DNA of 64,000 nt from Bacteroidota bacterium. Lineage in GTDB: Bacteria > Bacteroidota > Bacteroidia > Bacteroidales > F082. This document shows, piece after piece, positions 17,388 to 25,147 of the stretch. The stretch spans positions 1,054,001 to 1,118,000 of the forward strand of contig JADJXJ010000001.1 of NCBI GenBank assembly GCA_016715945.1, in the 5' to 3' direction. The position numbers and the translations under genes were made by a program. Each line of letters opens with the position of its first letter. Within the stretch, counting starts at the first letter, position 1. The notes beneath the pieces were generated by a model. It was not told the origin of the DNA. It was given only the letters and a program-made list of their open reading frames with translations, and made no database searches.

Positions 17388-18095
17388 ATGCTTGACATCA
17401 ACCTAAGCAAAGTGCTATTTCTGGATGTGGAAACCGTTCCTGCCTTTCCGGATTACGATCAGCTGGACGGTAGAATGAAGAAGCTGTGGGACCGCAAAGC
17501 CATGCACATCCGCCAGAAAGACGACCAGAGTCCTGCCGAGCTTTACCAGCGGGCCGGCATTTATGCCGAGTTCGGAAAAATTATCGTCATTTCAGTTGGG
17601 TTTCACAATGGTAATGAGTTCAGGATCAAATCGTTTTATGACGAAAACGAAGCTGAGCTCCTCAGCAGTTTTGCCCAGATGCTCAACAGGCACTTCGACG
17701 AACCTGATCACCTGTTGTGCGCACACAACGGCAAGGAGTTCGATTTCCCGTATATTTCACGACGCATGCTGGTGAATGGCATCGAAATCCCCGGCATCTT
17801 GCGCATAGCCGGCCGCAAACCCTGGGAGGTGCGCCACCTCGACACCATGGAGCTGTGGAAATTCGGTGATTATAAAAGCTATACCTCGCTCGAGCTGCTC
17901 ACCGCCATTTTCAATATTCCGACACCCAAGGATGACATAGATGGCAGCATGGTTGGGAAAGTATTCTGGCACGATCGCGACCTCGAACGCATCAGGCACT
18001 ATTGCCAGAAAGACGTGCTGGCCGTTGCCCAGCTGCTTCGCCGGTATATGAACCTGCCGCTGCTTCGTGAGGAGCAAATTGTACTTGCTGATTGA
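17388..18095 (+). CDS. DEDD-type 3'-5' exonuclease (PolB exonuclease-like)
   Basis: A stand-alone proofreading-type exonuclease of the predicted PolB-like 3'-5' exonuclease family (PF10108 type). From ATG 17388 it has 235 residues. Exo I is FLDVETVP (D13, E15); Exo II is in AHNGKEFDFPYI; Exo III is HYCQKDVLAVAQ with Tyr and the final Asp. Two metal ions bound by these acidic residues would cleave DNA or RNA from the 3' end. An earlier in-frame ATG at 17295 lies inside the divergent lipoprotein gene and is rejected, since a promoter box lies between. The Cas4-like gene starts 38 bases downstream, so the two nucleases are likely co-expressed. Confidence 0.88.
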   Translation: MLDINLSKVLFLDVETVPAFPDYDQLDGRMKKLWDRKAMHIRQKDDQSPAELYQRAGIYAEFGKIIVISVGFHNGNEFRIKSFYDENEAELLSSFAQMLNRHFDEPDHLLCAHNGKEFDFPYISRRMLVNGIEIPGILRIAGRKPWEVRHLDTMELWKFGDYKSYTSLELLTAIFNIPTPKDDIDGSMVGKVFWHDRDLERIRHYCQKDVLAVAQLLRRYMNLPLLREEQIVLAD

Positions 18096-18133
18096 AAATA
18101 CATTGCTGATAGTCATTACTTTAACCAATCACC

Positions 18134-19543
18134 ATGGCAATCCATCGCCTGTCGAAATCCACCTACATCCGAAGCCTTCAGTGCCAGAAATCGCTTTATC
18201 TGCATGTGAAACGACCCTTCCTGCGCGATAAGATCAGTGCCGAACAGCTGGCCAAGTTCAAACGCGGCACCGATGTCGGCGTCCTTGCCCGCCATTTGTT
18301 TCCGGGCGGCATCGACATGAGTCCGAAATCGCCCTCGGCCTATGCCACCAAACGCGACGAAACCCTCAGCCTGGTTAAAAACCATGGCGCGGAGGTGATC
18401 TACGAGGCAGTATTTGCGCATAACGAAGTCCTCATCATGCTCGACATTCTGGTGCGCGAGGGCGACAGATGGAAAGCTATCGAAGTAAAAAGCTCCAGAA
18501 AATTAAGTGCCACATATTATAATGATGCCGCATTACAATATTACGTTTTGAAAGGCAACGAACTAAATATCAGCAGTTTTCAGCTGATTCATATCAATCC
18601 GGAGTATGTTTTCGACGGTGAGCTGCGTCTTGACGAACTCTTTGTGCCGGTTGAAGTGTTGCCGGAGCTTGAGCAGATGCTGCCCGAAACTTCCGGGGCT
18701 GTGGAACTGGCCAAACAAACCCTCGGGCTTGCCAAATCGCCCGATATTGCCCCCGGTGCGCATTGTCACCATCCTTATCCCTGCGATTTCCTTGGCCATT
18801 GCTGGAAATCAGTTCCAGAACATAACCTCCTGCAGATGAGAAGTCTGCCTCTGGAAATCTCTTCTGGTTTCTTTGCACGCAAACAATACACGCCCAACGA
18901 CATCAAAGCCTTGCCCGAATATGCACTCATTCATCCTGCCGAAGCAGAGGCATTTGAGCTGGAGACACTTACATGCACCGATGATGCTCGCGAAAAAATC
19001 AGGGCAATAAAACGCCTGAGCGATCAGCCGCTCTACCTAAAAATTCTCAGTGTGCAACCAGCTGTGCCTGCGATTGAGGGCACCAGGCCCTATCAGCATA
19101 TCCCTATCGCCCTGAGCTGGTCGAACGTTGCCGGAGGTCACACTATTTTTGCTCTTTCAGCGCAAGGGCTTGATGAAGCGCATGATGCGATCAGTCAACT
19201 CATTGAAGGTCATAGCCTTGTGATCACCGACGATCTGGAGGTTGTGGAGCAGGTACTGCAAAACAGTTCCCATGCTGACATTAGCGGCCCGGAAGCCAAA
19301 GTTTATGGTATCCGGCAGCTGGTTGGTCAATTGCCCTTGTTTCATCCCGGTTTTGGAATTGATTTTCCTTTCGATCAGATTGTGCGCGCACTCACCGGAC
19401 TGAAGCTTACATCCGAACACTGGCTGAAACACGACCTGTTGCAGGCAAATGATGGAGATTCTGGACGCAAAATGCTGTGGAAATTAGACCAGTACACCCA
19501 GGCGATCAGGCAGGTCTGGGCCAGCATTTCGCAACTTGGCTGA
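18134..19543 (+). CDS. DUF2779-family protein with Cas4-like PD-(D/E)XK nuclease domain
   Basis: A 469-residue protein with an N-terminal Cas4/RecB-like nuclease: D104 in MLDILV, E117 and K119 in AIEVKSS. A four-cysteine iron-sulfur site frames it: C17 in LQCQKS and C211, C217, C223 in HCHHPYPCDFLGHC. This is the arrangement of Cas4 and AddB nucleases. The C-terminal half keeps the DUF2779 landmark PAVPAIEGTRPYQHIP, but the acidic DFET-like motif expected just before it reads LKILSV, so that RNase H-like exonuclease part is probably dead. It has no CRISPR neighbours. It follows a separate DEDD exonuclease, and a DNA-end-processing role is inference. Confidence 0.8.
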   Translation: MAIHRLSKSTYIRSLQCQKSLYLHVKRPFLRDKISAEQLAKFKRGTDVGVLARHLFPGGIDMSPKSPSAYATKRDETLSLVKNHGAEVIYEAVFAHNEVLIMLDILVREGDRWKAIEVKSSRKLSATYYNDAALQYYVLKGNELNISSFQLIHINPEYVFDGELRLDELFVPVEVLPELEQMLPETSGAVELAKQTLGLAKSPDIAPGAHCHHPYPCDFLGHCWKSVPEHNLLQMRSLPLEISSGFFARKQYTPNDIKALPEYALIHPAEAEAFELETLTCTDDAREKIRAIKRLSDQPLYLKILSVQPAVPAIEGTRPYQHIPIALSWSNVAGGHTIFALSAQGLDEAHDAISQLIEGHSLVITDDLEVVEQVLQNSSHADISGPEAKVYGIRQLVGQLPLFHPGFGIDFPFDQIVRALTGLKLTSEHWLKHDLLQANDGDSGRKMLWKLDQYTQAIRQVWASISQLG

Positions 19544-19616
19544 TTTCCTTATATCACTGTATTACAATCCTTTACAAAAGATATTAACATTTTATCACCA
19601 CGTCCGCAAAGCGTCT

Positions 19617-19624
19617 TAACTTTG
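19617..19624 (+). promoter_or_regulatory. -7 promoter box for dnaB, leaderless arrangement
   Basis: TAACTTTG (perfect TAnnTTTG) ends only four bases before the dnaB ATG at 19629, so transcription should begin at or next to the start codon. Confidence 0.55.
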
Positions 19625-19628
19625 GAGC

Positions 19629-21170
19629 ATGGAGAATAAGAACAGCAGGACGCGCTCCAAGGCGCCACAAAGCGAGGCCGACAAAATACGTGAGCTGCTT
19701 ACGTCGCACGGACGTGTTCCCCCACAGGCAACCGATCTGGAGGAGGCGGTGCTGGGCGCCATGATGCTCGAAAAAGACGCCGTTAACGCGGTCATCGACA
19801 TCCTCAGGCCCGAAGTCTTTTACAAAGATGCCCACCAGCGCATCTACGCCGCCATTCAGAGTCTTTTCAGCAAGCTGCAGCCCATCGACATACTCACAGT
19901 CACCAACGAACTGCGATTTCAGGGCGATCTGGAACTTGTGGGCGGACCTTATTATATTTCCCAGCTCACCAGCCGGGTGGTTTCGGCCGCCAATATTGAG
20001 TTTCATGCCCGCATCATCCTGCAAAAGCACATTCAGCGGGAGTTGATACGCATCAGCACCGACATCATCCACGATGCCTACGAGGACACCTCCGACGTGT
20101 TCGACCTGCTCGACAAGGCCGAGTCGAACCTGTTCAATGTGAGCGAGATAAACCTGAGAAGAAGCTTTAGCGCCATGCCAGAGCTGGTACAGCAGGCCAT
20201 TCGCGAAATTGAGGCTGCGCGTACGCATGAGGCCACCATACGAGGTGTGCCTTCAGGTTACACCGAACTCGACCGCATCACCCAGGGCTGGCAAAAAAGT
20301 GACCTGATCATTCTGGCTGCACGTCCCAGCATGGGTAAAACGGCTTTTGCCCTCAATCTGGCACGCAATGCCGCCGTAGGTCACCAACGCCCTGTGGCCT
20401 TCTTTTCGCTCGAAATGTCGTCGGTTCAGCTGGTAACCCGCCTCATCTCCACCGAGGCTTCCATCCCGGCCGATAAGTTGCGTTCGGGAAAGTTGGAACA
20501 ACATGAATGGACCCAATTGGTGACCAAGATCTCACCGTTGATCGACGCCAAGATATTCATCGACGATACCCCCCAGCTTTCGATCTTCGAGTTGCGCGCC
20601 AAGTGCCGCAGGCTGAAACAGCAGCACGACATCCAGATGGTATTTGTGGATTACCTGCAGCTGATGACCACCGGAGGCGACAACCGTGGCAACCGCGAAC
20701 AGGAAATCAGCAATATTTCGCGCTCGCTGAAGAGCCTCGCCAAAGAGCTCGACATCCCGGTGCTTGCCCTTTCGCAATTGAGCCGAAGCGTGGAAAACAG
20801 GCCTGGTTCGAAAAAGCCTATCCTCTCCGACCTTCGCGAATCGGGCGCCATCGAACAGGATGCCGACCTGGTAATTTTCATCTACCGCCCTGAATATTAC
20901 GGACTTGCCGGCGACAACGAAAACGAGAACACCCAGGGCCTGGCCGTTATCAACATTGCCAAGCACCGCAACGGCAAACTGGGCGACGTCAACCTGCGTT
21001 TTGTGAGCCAGTATGCAAAATTTGAAGACCCGCTCGGCTCAATGACCTATGAACAGGCTGTAGATCTGAAACCCAACCAGGCCTTTGCCGGGAACGGAAC
21101 GGTGATTAAACCCTCGCGCATGAACGACGACATGGACGATGATGCTCACTTCGAAGAACACCCATTTTAA
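19629..21170 (+). CDS. dnaB: Replicative DNA helicase DnaB
   Basis: Hexameric 5'-3' helicase that unwinds DNA at the replication fork. The 513 residues show the N-terminal DnaB domain (PQATDLEEAVLGAMMLEKDA, 32-51), then the RecA-like motor with Walker A ARPSMGKTAF (K237), Walker B MVFVDYLQLM, and LSRSVENRPGSKKPILSDLRESGAIEQDADLV near the C-terminal part. An acidic tail (DDDMDDDAHFEEH type) closes it. No intein is present. The next conserved Met is inside the N-terminal domain, so ATG 19629 must be the start and the mRNA is probably leaderless. It is followed 10 bases later by a secreted-protein gene. Confidence 0.97.
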   Translation: MENKNSRTRSKAPQSEADKIRELLTSHGRVPPQATDLEEAVLGAMMLEKDAVNAVIDILRPEVFYKDAHQRIYAAIQSLFSKLQPIDILTVTNELRFQGDLELVGGPYYISQLTSRVVSAANIEFHARIILQKHIQRELIRISTDIIHDAYEDTSDVFDLLDKAESNLFNVSEINLRRSFSAMPELVQQAIREIEAARTHEATIRGVPSGYTELDRITQGWQKSDLIILAARPSMGKTAFALNLARNAAVGHQRPVAFFSLEMSSVQLVTRLISTEASIPADKLRSGKLEQHEWTQLVTKISPLIDAKIFIDDTPQLSIFELRAKCRRLKQQHDIQMVFVDYLQLMTTGGDNRGNREQEISNISRSLKSLAKELDIPVLALSQLSRSVENRPGSKKPILSDLRESGAIEQDADLVIFIYRPEYYGLAGDNENENTQGLAVINIAKHRNGKLGDVNLRFVSQYAKFEDPLGSMTYEQAVDLKPNQAFAGNGTVIKPSRMNDDMDDDAHFEEHPF

Positions 21171-21180
21171 TACCACACAC

Positions 21181-21990
21181 ATGAAAAAATCACATTTGCT
21201 CCTGATCGTGCTGATGCTGCCTTTCGTAAGCCTGTCGGCCAAGGACATCCGCCTTTCTTACAAGCTGCAAAAAGGACAGCAATTCACCCTTCAGATCAAC
21301 AACAGGCAAAACATCAGCATGAGCATGATGGGCCAGAGCATGACACTGAACCAGCAGGCCAACCTCACACAAGTTGTAAGCGTGGCCGAAAAAACCGACG
21401 ATGGCTATAAGCTGGAGCTCAAATACGACCATATCGTTTTCAAACAAAACGCCATGGGCATGGAGCTCAAATACGACTCCAAAAATCCAGACCCTAACAA
21501 CCCAATGACAGCCCAGCTGGCCGAAAACTTCAAAAAATCTCTTGAAAACACCATTACAGCAGTCATCAACGAACGTGGCATGCCCGTCAGCAACAATGCC
21601 AAAGACGTAGTCGGAAACACCAACCTCTCAGGCTTCGAATCGGGCCTGATGGTGGTTTACCCCGACCATAGCCTCAAACCCGGACAAAGCTGGGATGTGC
21701 AACTCAAACCTGATCCTGCCAGCGATTTTGTCATCAACTCAACCTACAAACTCGAGTCGGTAAAAGGTAACACGGCCAAAATCAGTTACAGCGGTACAAT
21801 CACCGGAACCGAAATCATGGGTGCCAGCGCCAAGGTGAACGGCACAATGAGCGGCAATATGGAAGTGAACACCACCACCGGCTGGCTCATCAAAGCCAGC
21901 ATCAACCAGAACATGGAAATGGAAGTGGAAGAAAACGGCATGAAAATGCCCATGAGCCTGAGCGTATTTACGGATATTTCGACACTCTGA
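21181..21990 (+). CDS. Secreted protein, DUF6263-like, unknown function
   Basis: A 269-residue protein from ATG 21181 with a signal peptide (MKKSHLLLIVLMLPFVSLSA). The mature part is rich in beta-forming and polar residues (LSYKLQKGQQFTLQ, LELKYDHIVFKQNAMGMELKYDS, KISYSGTITGTEIMG, GTMSGNMEVNTTTGWLIKAS) and probably folds as a beta sandwich or barrel-like lipid binder in the periplasm. It resembles the uncharacterised DUF6263 family of Bacteroidota; I am moderately sure of that. The 10-base gap to dnaB suggests read-through from it. A strong terminator follows. Confidence 0.75.
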   Translation: MKKSHLLLIVLMLPFVSLSAKDIRLSYKLQKGQQFTLQINNRQNISMSMMGQSMTLNQQANLTQVVSVAEKTDDGYKLELKYDHIVFKQNAMGMELKYDSKNPDPNNPMTAQLAENFKKSLENTITAVINERGMPVSNNAKDVVGNTNLSGFESGLMVVYPDHSLKPGQSWDVQLKPDPASDFVINSTYKLESVKGNTAKISYSGTITGTEIMGASAKVNGTMSGNMEVNTTTGWLIKASINQNMEMEVEENGMKMPMSLSVFTDISTL

Positions 21991-22012
21991 ACATTCAGCT
22001 TTCAAATTGCCG

Positions 22013-22043
22013 GCCGCTCCGCACCACAGGGCGGCTTTTTTTT
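22013..22043 (+). terminator. Rho-independent terminator after the dnaB unit
   Basis: GCCGCTC (22013-22019) / GGGCGGC (22029-22035) with one G-T pair, then eight T. Confidence 0.85.
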
Positions 22044-22162
22044 GCAAAAAGGGGGATTGAAACTAAGCTAACTATCTTTACCATAGGATGTAAGGTATCC
22101 ATAAAACGCTTTTTGATAAGCTGCTCAGGATAAATCAATAATTTAGCCGAAAACAACTTTCA

Positions 22163-22876
22163 GTGAAGCTGGCGCGAATGATGAGGTTCATCAGGCAATT
22201 CCTCCGCGGACTCATGATGGCTTTGGGCATCATCGCAACAGCAATGATTATACTGAGCTTCACTGATTTACCCTGGCATGCATATTATCAGCTGGGGACC
22301 AGCCAGACCAACCGCAACATCGAAGCAGACTACATTGTAGTGCTTGGGGCCGGAGCTGTGCCTGGTCACCACTCACTGCTCAGGTGCTGGTATGCCGCCA
22401 AGGCTTCCAGACAAATGCCCGAAGCCCCTGTCATTGTTGCATTGCCTGCCGACAGCCTGCAAACAGGCACCGATCACGACCGCATGATTGAAGAACTTGT
22501 GCTCAGAGGCATACCGCAGAATCAGATTCTTTCCGAAAAATCAGGAAACAACACCTGGGCTCAGGCCCTGAACATCAGGAAGATGATTCCAGACCTGGGA
22601 AGCCGTATTTTGCTCATTACTTCGCCGGAGCATATGTATCGCTCCGTCAAGGCCTTTCGGAAGGCAGGATTCACCAATGTGAACGGACTACCCACCTTCG
22701 AGGCGGCATTCGACAGCCAGTTGCTGCTCGAACCCTCCACCAAAAAGAAAAGCAAGAGAAGCCAGGAACAAAACCTTGACCTGCGTTACAACATGTGGAG
22801 CTACCTCCAATACCAGATTATCGTGATGCGCGAATATGCAGCCATCGTTTGGTACAAACTCAATGGCATGATTTAG
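22163..22876 (+). CDS. YdcF/ElyC-family (DUF218) envelope protein
   Basis: A 237-residue inner-membrane-anchored protein. One membrane helix (about 14-33) precedes a DUF218 domain: YIVVLGAGAV near residue 57, then HDRMIEELVLRGIPQNQILSEKSGNNTWAQA, which matches the SanA/ElyC/YdcF pattern (E-S-x-N-T). Members act in cell-envelope or lipid-linked precursor metabolism but the reaction is unknown. The start used is GTG 22163; ATG 22178 or 22181 is also possible. A weak -7-like TATCTTTA lies at 22073-22080. A 13-base direct repeat covers its stop codon (see findings). Confidence 0.8.
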   Translation: MKLARMMRFIRQFLRGLMMALGIIATAMIILSFTDLPWHAYYQLGTSQTNRNIEADYIVVLGAGAVPGHHSLLRCWYAAKASRQMPEAPVIVALPADSLQTGTDHDRMIEELVLRGIPQNQILSEKSGNNTWAQALNIRKMIPDLGSRILLITSPEHMYRSVKAFRKAGFTNVNGLPTFEAAFDSQLLLEPSTKKKSKRSQEQNLDLRYNMWSYLQYQIIVMREYAAIVWYKLNGMI

Positions 22877-23044
22877 AGTCATTGGCATGATTTAGCGTTT
22901 ATCACCGATCATCTACGACAAATCCGAAACATTTCAGCCCGGGCACGCGTTTATTCAATGAGGAGGAAAATGTAGTTTTCAGTTTTTCTGAGGCCTACGA
23001 AACACACTTTAATCTGCAAACCTTCAGAACCAACCCAGATAAAA

Positions 23045-23072
23045 CAAAAAAGCCTGCAGCAAAACTGCAGGC
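23045..23072 (-). terminator. Rho-independent terminator of sucC
   Basis: On the minus strand: GCCTGCAG, loop TTTTG, CTGCAGGC, then six T. The rest of the gap 22877-23095 shows no gene. Confidence 0.85.
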
Positions 23073-23095
23073 CTTAGTTATTGACTTCCAGCAAT

Positions 23096-24286
23096 TTATT
23101 TCAGAACTTCGTTTACAAGTGCTGCGGCATCCTGAAGCCTGATAGCCGAATACACTTTGAGCCCGGAGTTGTCGATGAGCTCCTTGCCTTCTTTGGCGTT
23201 TGTACCTTGCAGGCGGACGATGATGGGAACACCTATTTCGCCGATGTTGGTGTAGGCATCCACGATACCTTGAGCCACGCGGTCGCAACGCACAATTCCG
23301 CCAAAAATATTCACAAGGATAGCTTTGACGTTGGGGTCTTTGAGGATGATGCGGAAACCTTCTTCCACGCGTTTGGCATTGGCGGTGCCACCCACATCCA
23401 GGAAGTTGGCCGGTTCGCCACCCGACATTTTAATCATATCCATGGTGGCCATGGCCAGACCGGCGCCGTTGACCATACATCCCACATTGCCGTCGAGCTT
23501 CACATAATTCAGGTCGAACCTGGTGGCCTCCACTTCGATTGGATCTTCTTCGAGAAGGTCGCGCATATTGGCAATTTCGGCCTGCCTGAATAGCGCGTTA
23601 TTGTCAATGACCACTTTGGAATCGGCAGCAAATATGCGGTCGTCGGCAGCTTTGATCACCGGGTTGATTTCGAACAGGCTGGCGTCCGAACTTTCGTAAG
23701 CTTTATAGAGTGCCTGCACGAATTTCACCATTTCTTTGAAGGCCGTACCCGACAATCCGAGGTTGAATGCAATCTTCCGGGCCTGAAAAGGCTGCAAGCC
23801 CACGCGGGGATCAATTTCTTCGGTGAAAATCTGGTCCGGAGTTTCCTCAGCCACTTTTTCGATATCCATGCCGCCTCGTGGCGAATACATGATCATATTG
23901 CGGCTGCGGGCGCGGTTGAGCAGGATGCTCATATATATTTCGCTCACCTCCGACGGGCCAGGGTAATAGATATTCTGCTCGATGAGCACCTTGCGCACAA
24001 GCTTTCCCTGGGCGCTGGTCTGGGGAGTAACGAGCATCATACCAATAATCTGATCAGCAAATAGCTCTACCTCCTCCAGGGTTTTGGCAATCTTGACTCC
24101 CCCACCCTTGCCACGGCCTCCGGCGTGAATCTGAGCTTTGACAGCCCAGCGGTCAGTGCCCGTTAGTTTTTGAATTTCTTTTGCAGCCTCAACTGCTTTG
24201 GCCGGCGATTCGGCTACAATTCCCACCGGCACCGATACGCCGTAGTTGCTCAAAATCTGTTTTCCCTGGTATTCGTGTAGATTCAT
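23096..24286 (-). CDS. sucC: Succinate-CoA ligase (ADP/GDP-forming) subunit beta
   Basis: TCA-cycle enzyme subunit that binds nucleotide and couples succinyl-CoA hydrolysis to substrate-level phosphorylation. The start MNLHEYQGKQIL is diagnostic, followed by the ATP-grasp region VKAQIHAGGRGKGGGVK (glycine loop), FEINP, and the C-terminal ligase domain with GAGLAMATMD and NIFGGIVRCD. The length of 396 residues is normal (E. coli 388). The alpha subunit sucD is not adjacent, so the two subunits are encoded apart. Confidence 0.97.
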   Translation of the reverse strand: MNLHEYQGKQILSNYGVSVPVGIVAESPAKAVEAAKEIQKLTGTDRWAVKAQIHAGGRGKGGGVKIAKTLEEVELFADQIIGMMLVTPQTSAQGKLVRKVLIEQNIYYPGPSEVSEIYMSILLNRARSRNMIMYSPRGGMDIEKVAEETPDQIFTEEIDPRVGLQPFQARKIAFNLGLSGTAFKEMVKFVQALYKAYESSDASLFEINPVIKAADDRIFAADSKVVIDNNALFRQAEIANMRDLLEEDPIEVEATRFDLNYVKLDGNVGCMVNGAGLAMATMDMIKMSGGEPANFLDVGGTANAKRVEEGFRIILKDPNVKAILVNIFGGIVRCDRVAQGIVDAYTNIGEIGVPIIVRLQGTNAKEGKELIDNSGLKVYSAIRLQDAAALVNEVLK

Positions 24287-24317
24287 AAAAACAATGATTG
24301 CTTGGATTTTTGCTTGC

Positions 24318-24347
24318 CAAAATTAGCCTTTTTCGGCCAAATGCAAA
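24318..24347 (-). promoter_or_regulatory. Promoter of sucC
   Basis: On the minus strand, TTTG (24344-24347), an 18-base spacer and TAATTTTG (24318-24325), 31 bases upstream of the ATG. Confidence 0.6.
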
Positions 24348-24414
24348 CGGTTTAAATAATTTCTGTGCACACCGTAACGGCCATATGCAGCCCCCATCCG
24401 GCCTCATTTTTTCA

Positions 24415-24422
24415 TAGCTTTG
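24415..24422 (+). promoter_or_regulatory. -7 promoter box for lolD, leaderless arrangement
   Basis: TAGCTTTG (perfect TAnnTTTG) ends four bases before the ATG at 24427. Confidence 0.5.
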
Positions 24423-24426
24423 CCGC

Positions 24427-25095
24427 ATGCAACAACCTATTATCAAGGCAGAAGGCATCGTAAAGCGGTTCGGCAGCCTCACCGTGCTCAAAGGCATTGA
24501 TCTCGAGGTTTTTCCTTCCGAAGTCGTAGCTATTGTCGGTCCATCAGGTGCCGGAAAAACAACCTTGCTTCAAATACTTGGCACCCTTGAGCAAGCCGAC
24601 GAGGGCAGCCTGCATCTGATGGGCACCAAAGTTAACCATATGAGCGACAAAGCCCTATCGGCTTTCAGAAATAAGAACATCGGTTTTGTATTTCAGTTTC
24701 ACCACCTGCTGCCGGAGTTTACTGCCCTCGAAAATCTGATCATTCCGGCGCTAATCGGTGGGATGAAACGCAAAGAGGCAGAAAGAAGAGCAACAGAACT
24801 GCTAAGTTTTTTTGGTCTGAACGACCGCTCCGGCCACAAACCGGGAGAGCTGTCCGGGGGTGAGCAGCAGCGCATAGCCGTGGCCCGGGCACTGATGAAC
24901 AAGCCCCCATTGGTGCTGGCCGATGAGCCCTCGGGCAATCTCGATTCTGCCAATGCCACAGCCCTGCATCAGCTTTTCTTTGAGCTGAGGGAAACCTTTG
25001 GCCAAACCTTTGTCATCGTAACGCACAACACCGACCTGGCCGCGCTTTCCGACAGAACAGTCCGCATGGCCGACGGTCTGATTGCCGTGCAATAA
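24427..25095 (+). CDS. lolD: Lipoprotein-releasing ABC transporter ATP-binding protein LolD
   Basis: ATPase that powers LolCE to release outer-membrane lipoproteins from the inner membrane. The 222 residues contain Walker A VGPSGAGKTTLL (K44), Q-loop VFQFHHLLPEFTALEN (the HLLPEFTALEN signature is LolD-like), ABC signature LSGGEQQRIAVARAL, Walker B LVLADEPSGNLDS and the switch His in VIVTHN. No LolC/E permease gene lies beside it, so it is an orphan ATPase here. The start lies almost on the promoter. The downstream TPR gene begins 52 bases later on the same strand. Confidence 0.9.
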   Translation: MQQPIIKAEGIVKRFGSLTVLKGIDLEVFPSEVVAIVGPSGAGKTTLLQILGTLEQADEGSLHLMGTKVNHMSDKALSAFRNKNIGFVFQFHHLLPEFTALENLIIPALIGGMKRKEAERRATELLSFFGLNDRSGHKPGELSGGEQQRIAVARALMNKPPLVLADEPSGNLDSANATALHQLFFELRETFGQTFVIVTHNTDLAALSDRTVRMADGLIAVQ

Positions 25096-25147
25096 TTGCA
25101 ATTGTAAACCGTTGAACCTTGTTCGATACATTAAACCCACGCGTGGC

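Noticed and set aside
18134..19543. CRISPR Cas4
   Set aside because: Cas4-like nuclease motifs are present, but the length, DUF2779 part and absence of cas1/cas2 or repeats argue against it.
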